Assembly: GCA_036337765.1 (NCBI GenBank)
Contig: JAYZDP010000124.1
Span: forward strand, 1-52,767
From: JAYZDP01 sp036337765
GTDB taxonomy: Bacteria; Acidobacteriota; Thermoanaerobaculia; Multivoradales; Multivoraceae
DNA length: 52,767 nt
Direction: 5' to 3'
In this document: positions 1 to 8,727 of the stretch, piece after piece
How positions within the stretch are numbered: the stretch's first letter is position 1
How the letters are laid out: every line of letters begins with the position of its first letter
The notes under the pieces: model-generated
Databases searched by the model: none
What the model saw: the letters and a program-made list of their open reading frames with translations, nothing else
What the model was told of the DNA's origin: nothing
Translations under genes and position numbers: made by a program

Positions 1-47
1 AACTAGTAGGGCCCACAGCGCTACCTACATTCCAAGGAGAGTTGCTC

Positions 48-668
48 GTGAAAGCGCTGACCACCCGCCTCGTGTGTCCTCTCGTAGTCTTCCTCCTTCT
101 GCCGGCGGGGGCTTCAGCTCATCATAGGGGCTCCGATACCGGAACGTTTGGACTGAAGGTCTCGTCGAGTGACCTTCCGATCGGTAAGCTCGCGGCGACG
201 GCCAATGGCGTCGCCCTCAGCTCGAACGCCGGCTGCACCAACGACGCGGATCTCGACCTCAGTCTGACCACCGTGGGCGCGACGCGTGAGGTCGGGATCA
301 CGAGTCTCACTGACGGCACGATCATGGACCAGTTCGAAGACGCCACCGCCCTGGCGAACTTCGACGGCACTTACGTGGGTTACGGTCTGCCGATAGACGA
401 GCAGCCACCGGGTACCGTGATCGGAACCTACGCTTACGTCGGTGAGACACCTCCGAGCGCGGGCGATACGGCGGAGTTCTTCATCCTGTACCAGTGCGAC
501 ACGCAGGAAGTCCTGTTGAGTTGCTTCGGTCCGTTCGGCACCTGCCCGCAGACTGCCGATGAGGCCGGTGTGCCGACTCTGCCGGCGGCGACCTGGCTCT
601 TTCTCGCAGTCCTACTGTTGCTGGCCGGAATCTCCCGACTGAGAACCTCGCGGCCGGTAACCGGATAG
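48..668 (+). CDS. exported protein with VPTLP-type C-terminal sorting signal
   Basis: The function is unknown. The N-terminus is a signal peptide (positive residues, a hydrophobic stretch, then an Ala-Ser-Ala-His-like cleavage region). The mature part is soluble and resembles no domain I know. The C-terminus carries VPTLP, a transmembrane helix of about 18 residues and a short Arg-rich tail. This is the layout of IPTL-/PEP-CTERM sorting signals, so the protein is probably anchored or processed at the cell surface. A GTG start at 48 is preferred over an in-frame TTG at 42, because AGGAGA at 35-40 lies 7 nt before 48 but only 1 nt before 42. The next gene is on the opposite strand and convergent. 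Confidence 0.75.
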   Translation: MKALTTRLVCPLVVFLLLPAGASAHHRGSDTGTFGLKVSSSDLPIGKLAATANGVALSSNAGCTNDADLDLSLTTVGATREVGITSLTDGTIMDQFEDATALANFDGTYVGYGLPIDEQPPGTVIGTYAYVGETPPSAGDTAEFFILYQCDTQEVLLSCFGPFGTCPQTADEAGVPTLPAATWLFLAVLLLLAGISRLRTSRPVTG

Positions 669-683
669 AGGTCGCGCCGCGCC

Positions 684-1598
684 CTAGTCCAACCCCCCGT
701 CGAGATCCTGGCCGTCCATGCCGGCGTTGAGCCTGGCGTTCTCGACCAGGGTGCGCACGATCGGGCCGAGCGTCGTCGGGTCCTCGACGGCGTCGGTCGT
801 CGGTCCGCGGTGCCAGGCCTCCGCGACGGCTAGCACGCGACCGGAGGCTTCGAACATCCGCCCGGTCACGTCGGCCGACTCGGTCGATGCCAGCCAGGTG
901 ACGATCGGCGCGACCCACTTCGGATCGCGGGCCTGCTTCATCTCGTCGGTGATCTCGCCGACCACCAGATCCTCGGTGAGCCGGGTCAGTGCGCCGGGGG
1001 CGATGCAGTTCACGGTCACACCGTAGCGCTTGAGCTCGCGCGAGGCGATGATCGAGAACGATCCGATGCCGGCCTTGGCCGCACCGTAGTTGGTCTGGCC
1101 CATGTTGCCGTAGATGCCAGACACCGATGAGGTGTTGATGAGGCGTGCGTCGACCGGGTTGCCGGCCTTCGATTGGTCGCGCCAGTAGGCGGCGGCGTGG
1201 TGGGCCGGAGCGAAGGTGCCCTTCAGGTGGACCTTGATGACCGCGTCCCACTCGGTCTCGGTCATATTCACGAGCATGCGATCGCGCAGGATGCCGGCGT
1301 TCGAGACCAGCACGTCGAGCCGGCCGAAGGTGTCGACGGCCTGCTGGATCATGGCCTTCGCTTGCTCGAAGTCGCTGACGTCGGCACCGTTGGCCTCGGC
1401 CTCGCCGCCCGCCGCTTTGATTTCCTGAACCACCTCTTCTGCCGGGCCCAGATCGGATCCGACGCCGTTGCGGGCGCCGCCGAGGTCGTTGACGATCACC
1501 TTTGCGCCGTGCTCGGCCAGCATCAGGCAGTAGTCACGGCCGATTCCACGGGCGCCCCCGGTGACGATGCAGACCCGGTCTTCACATAGCTTGCTCAT
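684..1598 (-). CDS. short-chain dehydrogenase/reductase (3-hydroxyacyl-CoA dehydrogenase type)
   Basis: This is a classical NAD(P)-dependent SDR of about 304 residues. It shows the TGGARGIG cofactor loop near residues 13-20, an SNAG motif, a TSSVSG segment with the catalytic Ser and a YGAAK catalytic Tyr/Lys pair. The VNDLGGARNG segment after the second beta strand is typical of the (3R)-hydroxyacyl-CoA dehydrogenase domain related to HSD17B4, so a role in fatty-acid or steroid side-chain oxidation is likely. The exact substrate cannot be read from sequence. The start at 1598 is chosen because GGAGGAG lies just upstream; the frame stays open to 1640. It is divergent from the PQQ dehydrogenase, with 88 nt between them. 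Confidence 0.88.
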   Translation of the reverse strand: MSKLCEDRVCIVTGGARGIGRDYCLMLAEHGAKVIVNDLGGARNGVGSDLGPAEEVVQEIKAAGGEAEANGADVSDFEQAKAMIQQAVDTFGRLDVLVSNAGILRDRMLVNMTETEWDAVIKVHLKGTFAPAHHAAAYWRDQSKAGNPVDARLINTSSVSGIYGNMGQTNYGAAKAGIGSFSIIASRELKRYGVTVNCIAPGALTRLTEDLVVGEITDEMKQARDPKWVAPIVTWLASTESADVTGRMFEASGRVLAVAEAWHRGPTTDAVEDPTTLGPIVRTLVENARLNAGMDGQDLDGGLD

Positions 1599-1662
1599 GC
1601 GTCTCCTCCGTCTCGTCTCATGGAGCGAGGGTTCTATCACTCCTTGGCGCGATCGGGGCCGC

Positions 1663-1668
1663 TACAAT
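1663..1668 (+). promoter_or_regulatory. putative -10 element (TACAAT)
   Basis: TACAAT, preceded by GC, lies in the short divergent space upstream of the PQQ dehydrogenase. Transcription from it would begin near 1675. That places an ATG at 1672 upstream of the RNA and favours the ATG at 1687. No matching -35 box at the usual spacing was found. Confidence 0.35.
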
Positions 1669-1686
1669 TCGATGACTCTGAAGGTC

Positions 1687-3714
1687 ATGAAGCGTAGACG
1701 AGATCGTAGGGTGCCCCTGGGTGCGCTCGTGCTAGCCGGGTGGCTGCCCGTCGCTGTCGCGGGCGTCGAGCCGGAGGGAGAGTGGCGTACCTACGGTGGC
1801 GACCTCGCCAGCACCAAATACTCGCCTCTATCGCAGATCAACGGCGACAACTTCGCCGCGCTCGAGATTGCCTGGCGCTGGCGATCGGTGGACGGCAGAC
1901 TGACCAAGACCACTGCCTCCGGCGGTGAGTGGCAGGGCGATACGGGGGAGATCTTTGAGGTTCTCGACCGGGAGAATCCGGATCGCTGGCGCGCCGGTCA
2001 GGTGCCGAGACTGTCCGGATTCAAGGCGACGCCGCTCATGGTCGAGGAGCGGCTGTTCCTCAACACACCGCTATCACAAGGTGCAGCGATCGATGCGCGG
2101 ACGGGCGAGACGCTTTGGGTCTACAACCCCAAGAGCTACGAGGAGGGCACGACCACCATGAGCGCGCGCTGGAACCAGCGCGGCGTGGCCTACTGGAGCG
2201 ACGGCTCGGACGAGCGCGTGTTGTGGGGGACCGGGAACGGCTACCTGATCTGTGTCTTCGCCGAGACGGGTCGGCCCTGCGAGGACTTCGGCGACGGTGG
2301 ACACGTGGATCTGATGGAGGGCATCCCGCGGGCGGTGCGCGGTGGGCGTGACTGGCTCAACGCGCTCCTGTACTCGGTACAGTCGCCGCCGATCGTGGTG
2401 GGCGACACGGTGGTCACCCCGATGTCGATCTCGTCGTACAACAACGTCAAGGAGATGCCGCCTGGTTGGCTGCGGGGCTTCGACGTCCGCACTGGCGCGT
2501 TGCGATGGACCTTCCACACCATCCCCCAGGCAGGAGAGCCCGGCAACGAGACCTGGAGCGACGGGTCGTGGCGACACACCGGCAAGGTCGGGGTGTGGAC
2601 GATGATGAGTGCCGACGAGGAGCTCGGCTATCTCTACGTTCCCACCAACACCTCGGCTCCCGACTTTTACGGGGGTCACCGCCTCGGCGACAACCTCTAC
2701 GCCGAGAGCCTGCTGTGCCTCGACGCCGAGACCGGCGAGCGTGTCTGGCACTTCCAGATGGTGCATCACGGGGTATGGGACTACGACAATCCCGCGGCGC
2801 CGAACCTGCTCGACGTGCGCGTCGACGGCCGCGACGTCAAGGCCGTGGCGCAGGTGACCAAGCAGGGGTTCGTCTACGTCTTCGATCGGGTCAGCGGCGA
2901 GCCGATCTGGCCGATCGAGGAGCGCGCCGTCGCGACCGACACGGATCTGGTCGGCGAGGTGCTGTCGCCCACGCAGCCCTTTCCAACCAAGCCCCTGCCA
3001 TTCGAGGCTCAGGGAACCTCGGTGGAGGATCTCGTCGACTTCACACCCGAGATCCGGAGGATGGCAGTGGAAGCGGTGCGCGGGTATCGCCTAGGGCCGC
3101 TGTTCTCGCCGCAGACTCTCGCCGGCACCCTGATGCGACCGTCCACCGGCGGAGGTGCGAACTGGGCGGGAGCCGGAGTCGATCCGGAAACGGGGATCCT
3201 CTATGTGCCGTCGCGCAATCGTCACTCCGTGCTGCGCTACCTGGAGCCGCGCCCCGACGAGGGGGCGAACCTGCGCTATCTGCAGGCTCGCGGCCGCGGG
3301 CTCGGCCCGCAGATGCCCGATGGCCTGCCGTTGTGGAAGCCGCCCTACTCACGCATGACGGCCATCGACATGAATACGGGAGAGCATGTCTGGATGCAGC
3401 CGCTGGGCAATGGCGACGACGTGCGCGGGCACCCGCTCCTGGCGGACCTCGACCTGCCTCCGTTGGGCGGCAGCACGCTCGGCGGCCCTCTGGTGACGAA
3501 GACGCTCCTGATCGGCGCGGTGTCCGACGGCGGGTCGCAGGGTGGTCCGAGCCTGGTGGCCAGAGACAAGAAGACCGGCGAGATCCTGGCGGCGATCGAT
3601 CTTCCAGGTGGCGCGATGTCGACGCCGATGACGTATCTGTTGGACGGCCGACAGTACCTCGCGCTTGTAGTCGCGGCGCCGGTGCCGGAGCTGATCGCTT
3701 TGCGCCTGCCCTGA
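1687..3714 (+). CDS. PQQ-dependent (quinoprotein) dehydrogenase
   Basis: This is a periplasmic quinoprotein that would oxidise an alcohol or sugar and pass electrons to the respiratory chain. After a signal peptide (MKRRRDRR, then a hydrophobic core ending in Ala-Val-Ala-Gly) comes the hallmark entry W-(R)TYGGDLASTKYSPLSQIN. It is followed by beta-propeller blades with repeated Trp-docking motifs such as GETLWVYN, GALRWTF and GERVWHF. The protein has about 675 residues, and no CxxCH is present, so there is no fused cytochrome domain. It most resembles the glucose-dehydrogenase-like branch, but the substrate is unknown. The start could also be ATG 1672. The signal-peptide charge pattern and the TACAAT element favour 1687. 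Confidence 0.85.
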   Translation: MKRRRDRRVPLGALVLAGWLPVAVAGVEPEGEWRTYGGDLASTKYSPLSQINGDNFAALEIAWRWRSVDGRLTKTTASGGEWQGDTGEIFEVLDRENPDRWRAGQVPRLSGFKATPLMVEERLFLNTPLSQGAAIDARTGETLWVYNPKSYEEGTTTMSARWNQRGVAYWSDGSDERVLWGTGNGYLICVFAETGRPCEDFGDGGHVDLMEGIPRAVRGGRDWLNALLYSVQSPPIVVGDTVVTPMSISSYNNVKEMPPGWLRGFDVRTGALRWTFHTIPQAGEPGNETWSDGSWRHTGKVGVWTMMSADEELGYLYVPTNTSAPDFYGGHRLGDNLYAESLLCLDAETGERVWHFQMVHHGVWDYDNPAAPNLLDVRVDGRDVKAVAQVTKQGFVYVFDRVSGEPIWPIEERAVATDTDLVGEVLSPTQPFPTKPLPFEAQGTSVEDLVDFTPEIRRMAVEAVRGYRLGPLFSPQTLAGTLMRPSTGGGANWAGAGVDPETGILYVPSRNRHSVLRYLEPRPDEGANLRYLQARGRGLGPQMPDGLPLWKPPYSRMTAIDMNTGEHVWMQPLGNGDDVRGHPLLADLDLPPLGGSTLGGPLVTKTLLIGAVSDGGSQGGPSLVARDKKTGEILAAIDLPGGAMSTPMTYLLDGRQYLALVVAAPVPELIALRLP

Positions 3715-3727
3715 CCGCGAGCGGCAC

Positions 3728-3736
3728 TGCTAGAGT
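3728..3736 (+). promoter_or_regulatory. putative extended -10 (TGCTAGAGT)
   Basis: This matches a TGCTAnnnT pattern that recurs before several genes of the window. A start of transcription near 3743 would give a leader of about 19 nt holding the GGAGG site at 3751-3755, before ATG 3762. The assignment rests on pattern only. Confidence 0.35.
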
Positions 3737-3761
3737 CTCCTTCTTCGACTGGAGGTACAGG

Positions 3762-4733
3762 ATGCGTCGGATTCTCCTCGCGATCGCGGGCGTTAGCCTG
3801 CTTTTCGTCGTCGCTTGCAGTGATGAAGAGCGCCCGGTCAGCACGATCGTACCCGCCGCTGCGCTGACCCTGGAGGCTGAGACGCCATTTCAGGGCGCCT
3901 GGAAGCTGGTCTCGATCGAGTCGCGGACTCCGGATGGCGAGGTGACCCCCACCGAGAACCCGCCGCTGGGATTCATCATGTACGACCCCGCCGGGTACAT
4001 GGGCGTCGTCATCCAGGGGCTCGAACGCCAGCCGTACGCCGGCGACAGCGCCACCGCCGACGAGGCGTTGGCGGCGGTGACGAGCTACACCGCCTACTTC
4101 GGCAGCTTCACCGTCGACGCCGAGGCCGGAATCGTGACCCACCACCTCGTGGGTGCGATGAATCCGGGCTGGACAGGGTCGGACTTCCCGCGTCACTACA
4201 CATTCGAGGGCGACCGGCTGACGCTTCAACCGCCGGCAGGCGAGTCGGGCAACACGGTCCATCTGACGTGGGAGCGTCTGCCCGCGGCAGATCTTGGTGG
4301 GGAGGTGGCGAGCTTCGTCGGTTTCTGGCAGCTGCGCGAAGTCGTGAGGACCGACGATCAGGGCAACACTGTGCCGAATGAAAATCCCTACGACAACGGC
4401 TACATCGTCTATTCGAGCTCGGGCCACATGATGGTGCACCTGACGCGACCCGGTCGGCAGGCGTACGCCGGATCTGCTCCGACAGCCGACGAGGCGACGG
4501 CCGCCCTGCGCACCTACGGCGGGTACGTCGGACCTTTCACGGTCCACTCCGACGAGGGCTACGTTGTGCATCACCGGATCGGCGGCCCCAATCCGGCCAC
4601 TGCCGGTACCGACGCGCAACGCTTCTACACCCTGGTCGAGGGCGAGCAGCTGACGTTGCGTCCACCGCCGAGGACGGTTGACGGGCGAACGATCCAGGCC
4701 GCGCTCACCTGGGCGCGGATGAGTGACCCGTAG
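3762..4733 (+). CDS. lipoprotein with two lipocalin-like domains
   Basis: This is an envelope lipoprotein of 323 residues. The signal ends in VVAC, with the lipidated Cys at residue 19, followed by Ser-Asp. The rest is a tandem duplication. Each half begins with F(Q/V)G-(A/F)W-(K/Q)L, has GxIxYxxxGxM, then R-Q-x-YAG-x-(S/A)-x-TADEA, a Y-x-G-x-FTV strand, a V-x-HH motif and ends with LTL-(Q/R)-PP. This matches the lipocalin-like family seen as single copies in many proteobacteria (Pfam Lipocalin_5, from memory). Ligand and role are unknown. GGAGG at 3751-3755 supports the start. The preceding PQQ gene stops 47 nt upstream, but the promoter-like motif suggests separate transcription. Confidence 0.8.
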   Translation: MRRILLAIAGVSLLFVVACSDEERPVSTIVPAAALTLEAETPFQGAWKLVSIESRTPDGEVTPTENPPLGFIMYDPAGYMGVVIQGLERQPYAGDSATADEALAAVTSYTAYFGSFTVDAEAGIVTHHLVGAMNPGWTGSDFPRHYTFEGDRLTLQPPAGESGNTVHLTWERLPAADLGGEVASFVGFWQLREVVRTDDQGNTVPNENPYDNGYIVYSSSGHMMVHLTRPGRQAYAGSAPTADEATAALRTYGGYVGPFTVHSDEGYVVHHRIGGPNPATAGTDAQRFYTLVEGEQLTLRPPPRTVDGRTIQAALTWARMSDP

Positions 4734-4809
4734 CCACCGTGTGGAGTGTGGGTGGCACGGTCATTGCGTCGATTCCACTTCAGCCGTGCCGATTGCGCAG
4801 GGGGACTCC

Positions 4810-5181
4810 ATGACATCCGACGTCGAGCAACGCTGGGTAGTAGTTGAGCTGAGGCTGCTGCTGGTTGCCGCCTGCGTGGTGGCACTGTGTGGCTGCCCTG
4901 GTGCCCAGGACGAGGCCCGCTCGACGTCCGCCCCGGCCCCGGGTGGGCTGAGGGCGGTCGTCGATCCGGCGTCGGGCGAGCTGACCGCCGATCCTGGCGT
5001 CGGGCTCGAGTCGCTGCGGGTTCAATTCCGTGAAGAAGGGTTCAGCACGTCGGACGCGGGGCTCTATGAGGAGGAGATGGCAGACGGGACGATCATGCTG
5101 GATCCTCAAGGTCGGTTCCGTAGCGGCTTGCGGGTTACGGTCTCCGACGATGCCGAGGGCGCGAGCGCGGGTGAGCGGTGA
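4810..5181 (+). CDS. small exported protein paired with the downstream metalloprotease
   Basis: This gene encodes 123 residues with an N-terminal hydrophobic segment ending in LCGC, which may be a weak lipobox. A mature part follows, with VDPASGEL and DGTIMLDPQGRF. From memory, small proteins with an R-x-x-(V/I)DPxTGEL motif followed by DGTxxLDxxGxF often precede HExxHGLGF secreted proteins in Acidobacteriota. No biochemical function is known. Its stop codon overlaps the GTG start of the next gene (GTGA, 5178-5181), so the two are probably translated together. ATG 4810 is chosen because AGGGGG lies directly upstream and the signal begins there. Confidence 0.65.
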   Translation: MTSDVEQRWVVVELRLLLVAACVVALCGCPGAQDEARSTSAPAPGGLRAVVDPASGELTADPGVGLESLRVQFREEGFSTSDAGLYEEEMADGTIMLDPQGRFRSGLRVTVSDDAEGASAGER

Positions 5182-7589
5182 TCCGCTCCACTCTACGAAG
5201 GCTCCTGCCCGTCCCGCTGGTCGTTGTCGTTGCGACGAGCGCCGGGGCTGCCACGTTCGTGCTCGAGATCGACGATCCGCCGAACCAGGGCTTCAACGAT
5301 CCCTCTTCCAGGGCCAAGGTGGCCGGCAATCCCGGAACCACGCTCGGTGAGCAGCGGGTCTTCGCCTTCGAGGCGGCACTTCAAGAGTGGGGCAACCGGC
5401 TCGTGTCGCGCGTCGACGTGCGCGTGAAGGCGGGTTGGGGGCCGCTCGAGTGCACGAACAACGACGGTCTCGTTGGGATGGCCGGGGTCGGGCGCTACTT
5501 CCGCAACTTCCCCGGCGCGCCCAAGCCCAAGACCTGGTACCCCTGGGCGCTCGCGAACGCGCTGTCAGGCGCGGATCGAGCGCCAGCGGTTCAGGACGGC
5601 CACATCGAGATCACCCTGAACGACGACCTCGGCTCCGGCGGCTGTCTGTCGAGCCTGAAGTGGGACTACCGGGTCGGCGTCCCTGCGGGTGGACGCAACG
5701 TGAGCCTGTTCGTCGTCACCCTGCACGAGGTGGCGCACGGGCTCGGCTTCGGCACGCTCGTCGATACCTCGAACGGATCGAAGGCGATGGGCTTTAACGA
5801 CGCCTACATGCTCCATCTCGAAGATCACAGCCTCGGCAAGACGTGGGACAAGATGACGAACGCCCAGCGGCTTGCCTCGCTGACCGACGACGGCGATCTG
5901 CACTTCATCGGTCCCAGTGCGCTCCTGCACTCGACCTCGCTGGCCGGCGGCCGCAACGACCCGGGCAGTCACGTTCTCGTTCACGCACCGAGCCAGCTCG
6001 ACGACGGCATCTCGGTGAACCACCTCGACCTGTCGCTGAGCTCCGGCAACCTCGACGATCTGATGGAGCCCCGGCTCGGTCCGCGGCTGGACCCGATCCT
6101 CACCGATCACATCCTTCAGGACCTGGGTTGGCCGGTCAGTCACCCGACCGTGCGCACGCTCGAAGACATCGACGGCGCCGGCGCGCCCAACGACGCCGCC
6201 GTGCTTCTGGTGGGGCAGGATCCGCCGCGCCACGAGGTGCAGGTGATCGACGCGACGTCCCTGGAACCGATCACGGTCTTTGGTCTTGCTGCCGATGTCA
6301 GCGCGCTGGACATGGGGGTGGTGACGAACTACCGAAACACGGCCGCGAGTGAGATCGCGGTGCTGACCTGGAGGACCAAGGGGCGGCTGGTTCGGGTGTT
6401 CGTCCACGACGCCTCGTCGGGGAACCGTATTCGCATCCTGAGCTTTCAGGCGTCTTACCCGAAATCGATGGTGGTCGTGCCCAGCTATACCGGCTCCAGT
6501 GCCGACGAGATCGCGATCTTTACGGTCCTGGCGTCGGGAGCGATCAAGGTGATCGTCAAGGACGTGCAATCCGGTGCGACCGTCACCAACCAGACCTACC
6601 CATCTGCGATCGCCGGAGCCTTCGGCGTGCTGCCCTCGATCGGCGGCTCTGCAGCGCCCGACTTCGTTGTGGCCTACGTCGACCCTACGACCGGCACCGC
6701 GATGATGGAGGTGCGAGATGCGACGTCAGGTGCCACACTTACTTCCTCCGCCCTGCCAATGGACTTCCTGCCAACCGATCTCGCCGTGCTTGAGAACTTT
6801 GGCGGCACGGCGGCCGGCGAAGTGGCGTTCCTGGGGGTGAAGCGCGGCAAAGGTCAGCCGCAGGTCGTCGTGGTTGATGCCGGATCCGGGGCGGTGCTGC
6901 GCACCAAGACCTACTCAGACCGCTTTCACCCCCGTGGCATCGAGGCCATCGCGGACTATGCCGGGACGCCCGCACAGGAGCTGGTGATCCTGGGGCGGCG
7001 CGCCAGCAACTTGAGGACTCGCCTGCTCGTCATCGACGCGTCATCGGGCGCGGCTCTAACCACGACAACGGTTGCGCAGAAGGAGAATCCGCACGATCTC
7101 GCCGTAATTCCGAATCTGGCAGGTAGCGCGGCGGACGACGTCCTGTTGCTCACGACCAATGTGGCGGAGGGCGACGTCAAGGTGTTCGCCAAGGATGCTA
7201 GAGGCCAGACTCTTGGCTCGCGCGTCGTCGGTGGCGACGATGGCGGGGGTGGCGGCGGCGCCAACGCGTTCACGTTCACCCAGATACAGAGCCAGGTCTT
7301 CACCGCCACGTGCGCCCTCGCCGGCTGTCACAACGCCGGATCGCAGCGCGCTGGCCTGAACCTGTCGGCCGGAGCTTCCTTTGGGGAGCTGGTTGGCGTG
7401 GCTTCGAGCCAGAGGCCGGCGCTGAACCGGGTGCAACCGAACCAGCCCGACAACAGTTACCTGATCAAGAAGCTACGTGGCGACTCGGATATTCAAGGGT
7501 CGAGGATGCCATCAGGGGCGGGCGGCCTCTCGCAGACGACCATGGATCGGATCATCGCTTGGATCAACGAGGGGGCCCCGAACAACTGA
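5178..7589 (+). CDS. secreted HEVAHGLGF metalloprotease-like protein with C-terminal cytochrome c-like domain
   Basis: An 803-residue exported protein. Three parts can be seen. (1) A metalloprotease-like region follows the signal peptide; it has NPGTTLGEQR and a zinc-site motif HEVAH at residues 183-187 in the context HEVAHGLGF. (2) Residues of about 340-690 hold seven or so repeats of the type VVxDATSGxxL...DLAVLxxxxGxxAxE(V/I)A, a propeller-like repeat array. (3) After a Gly-rich linker comes a domain with CALAGCH (Cys712, Cys717, His718), then RMPSGAGGLS and a final WINEGAP. The last part resembles planctomycete-type cytochromes, but the heme motif has four residues between the cysteines instead of two. 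Proteolysis and heme binding are both inferred. Confidence 0.7.
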   Translation: MIRSTLRRLLPVPLVVVVATSAGAATFVLEIDDPPNQGFNDPSSRAKVAGNPGTTLGEQRVFAFEAALQEWGNRLVSRVDVRVKAGWGPLECTNNDGLVGMAGVGRYFRNFPGAPKPKTWYPWALANALSGADRAPAVQDGHIEITLNDDLGSGGCLSSLKWDYRVGVPAGGRNVSLFVVTLHEVAHGLGFGTLVDTSNGSKAMGFNDAYMLHLEDHSLGKTWDKMTNAQRLASLTDDGDLHFIGPSALLHSTSLAGGRNDPGSHVLVHAPSQLDDGISVNHLDLSLSSGNLDDLMEPRLGPRLDPILTDHILQDLGWPVSHPTVRTLEDIDGAGAPNDAAVLLVGQDPPRHEVQVIDATSLEPITVFGLAADVSALDMGVVTNYRNTAASEIAVLTWRTKGRLVRVFVHDASSGNRIRILSFQASYPKSMVVVPSYTGSSADEIAIFTVLASGAIKVIVKDVQSGATVTNQTYPSAIAGAFGVLPSIGGSAAPDFVVAYVDPTTGTAMMEVRDATSGATLTSSALPMDFLPTDLAVLENFGGTAAGEVAFLGVKRGKGQPQVVVVDAGSGAVLRTKTYSDRFHPRGIEAIADYAGTPAQELVILGRRASNLRTRLLVIDASSGAALTTTTVAQKENPHDLAVIPNLAGSAADDVLLLTTNVAEGDVKVFAKDARGQTLGSRVVGGDDGGGGGGANAFTFTQIQSQVFTATCALAGCHNAGSQRAGLNLSAGASFGELVGVASSQRPALNRVQPNQPDNSYLIKKLRGDSDIQGSRMPSGAGGLSQTTMDRIIAWINEGAPNN

Positions 7590-7619
7590 TTTGCATGCTG
7601 GCTAGCATGCAAATCAGTT
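7584..7619 (+). terminator. perfect 16-bp inverted repeat over the stop codon
   Basis: AACTGATTTGCATGCT (7584-7599) is exactly complementary to 7604-7619 across a 4-nt loop GGCT. The left arm contains the TGA stop at 7587-7589. A T tract is lacking (CGACTTCTTT follows), so it is not a textbook intrinsic terminator. It may still end transcription or protect the 3' end of the message. The stem is AT-rich compared with its surroundings. Confidence 0.5.
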
Positions 7620-7696
7620 CGACTTCTTTGGCGTCGCGGACGGCGCGTGCAGCGGCTCGGCCGACCTCGCCCCTGCCATGCTCAGGGAGTTAGACG

Positions 7697-8605
7697 ATGA
7701 CGAGAAGATGCATCCTTGCGGCGGTCACTTTCGTCTTGGCAGGTGTACCCGCCTTCGGGCAGCTGGTGGAGGAGGGGACCGAGATCATCGACTTCGATCG
7801 TCCTGAAGCCTGGGCGATGAAGTACTTCGCCTCCGTGGCCCAACCGACGGGGATGGGGGCGCCGCGAGCACTCGCGCCTGGTGAGATCGAAGTCGGGTTC
7901 GAAGGCGGCTGGGTGGCGTCCCTCGATGAGGCCGAGCAGCGTGTCGGCTTCAACGGCACGAAGCACGAGGATCTGAACCGCACGTCGGTTTTCGGCCGTC
8001 CCCGAATCCGCTTCGGTCTGCCGAACGCCTTTTCCGTGGGAGTTTCGTGGGTTCCACCGGTCGAGGTGGGCGGAGCGGAACCGAATCTCTGGTCGGTCGA
8101 CGTCGCTCGCCCATTTCAGATCGCGGATCGGCATCGCATCGGCGCACGCATCTTCGCGCTCGACGGCTCGATCGAGGCCGACTTCACGTGCGATCGCGCC
8201 ACTGTTGCCGCCGGCGACGATCCATTGCGCAATCCCTTTGGCTGCCAGGAGGTTTCGAGAGACGAGCAGGAAATGCGCTCGACGGGCTTCGAGGTTTCCT
8301 GGGCCAGGGAGCCGCGTGAGGGTGGGCGTTGGGAGCCCCATGTCGCCGTGGCTACGGCGGAGATGGATCTCAATTTCCAGATCAATGCCCGCTACGGCGG
8401 GATCGTCGATCGCATCCGGCTCGAGGCCGAAGGCACGACGGTTTCGGTAATGGCGGGGCTGACCTATTTCGGATCCGATCGCTGGCGCGTGACGGGCGAG
8501 GCCTTCTACGCGCCGCTGGACGTCGAGCGCCCCACCTCGACCTCCTCGAGCGACGACCCGCTCTTCAACGTCCGCTTTCTATTCGCGTACCGCGTGCGCG
8601 AGTGA
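7697..8605 (+). CDS. probable outer-membrane beta-barrel protein, unknown role
   Basis: This is a 302-residue protein with a clear signal peptide (MTRRCILAAVTFVLAGVPAFG). It is followed by alternating hydrophobic and polar strands such as PRIRFGLPNAFSVGVSWVPPV, ending in NVRFLFAYRVRE, an aromatic/charged strand typical of outer-membrane barrels. Two cysteines in the middle (CDRATVA... FGCQEV) may form a loop disulfide. I recognise no named family. AGGGAG about 8 nt upstream supports the ATG. It follows the metalloprotease-like gene after the perfect hairpin and converges on the sigma-54 activator gene. Confidence 0.65.
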   Translation: MTRRCILAAVTFVLAGVPAFGQLVEEGTEIIDFDRPEAWAMKYFASVAQPTGMGAPRALAPGEIEVGFEGGWVASLDEAEQRVGFNGTKHEDLNRTSVFGRPRIRFGLPNAFSVGVSWVPPVEVGGAEPNLWSVDVARPFQIADRHRIGARIFALDGSIEADFTCDRATVAAGDDPLRNPFGCQEVSRDEQEMRSTGFEVSWAREPREGGRWEPHVAVATAEMDLNFQINARYGGIVDRIRLEAEGTTVSVMAGLTYFGSDRWRVTGEAFYAPLDVERPTSTSSSDDPLFNVRFLFAYRVRE

Positions 8606-8615
8606 CGATCGTCAG

Positions 8616-8639
8616 CTCCGGGCCTGCGCGGCGAGCGCC
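8616..8639. repeat. 24-nt dispersed repeat, copy 1
   Basis: CTCCGGGCCTGCGCGG followed by CGAGCGCC. It recurs at 45590-45613 with a single mismatch (CCAGCGCC). Both copies lie outside genes. This copy is in the 122-nt gap between two convergent genes. The same gap also holds an 8-bp inverted repeat (GTGGTCGT at 8664-8671, ACGACCAC at 8712-8719). Confidence 0.5.
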
Positions 8640-8727
8640 TCCCAGAGGGAAGGAGTGCTAGAGGTGGTCGTGGTATGAGCGCGGTACAGTTTCGAACACC
8701 GGATAGAAATGACGACCACGGCCCCCG

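Noticed and set aside
2466..3761. long plus-strand frame that continues into the lipocalin-like lipoprotein
   Set aside because: The part before 3762 lies inside the PQQ dehydrogenase in another frame and has shadow composition; the lipoprotein signal and GGAGG fix the start at 3762.
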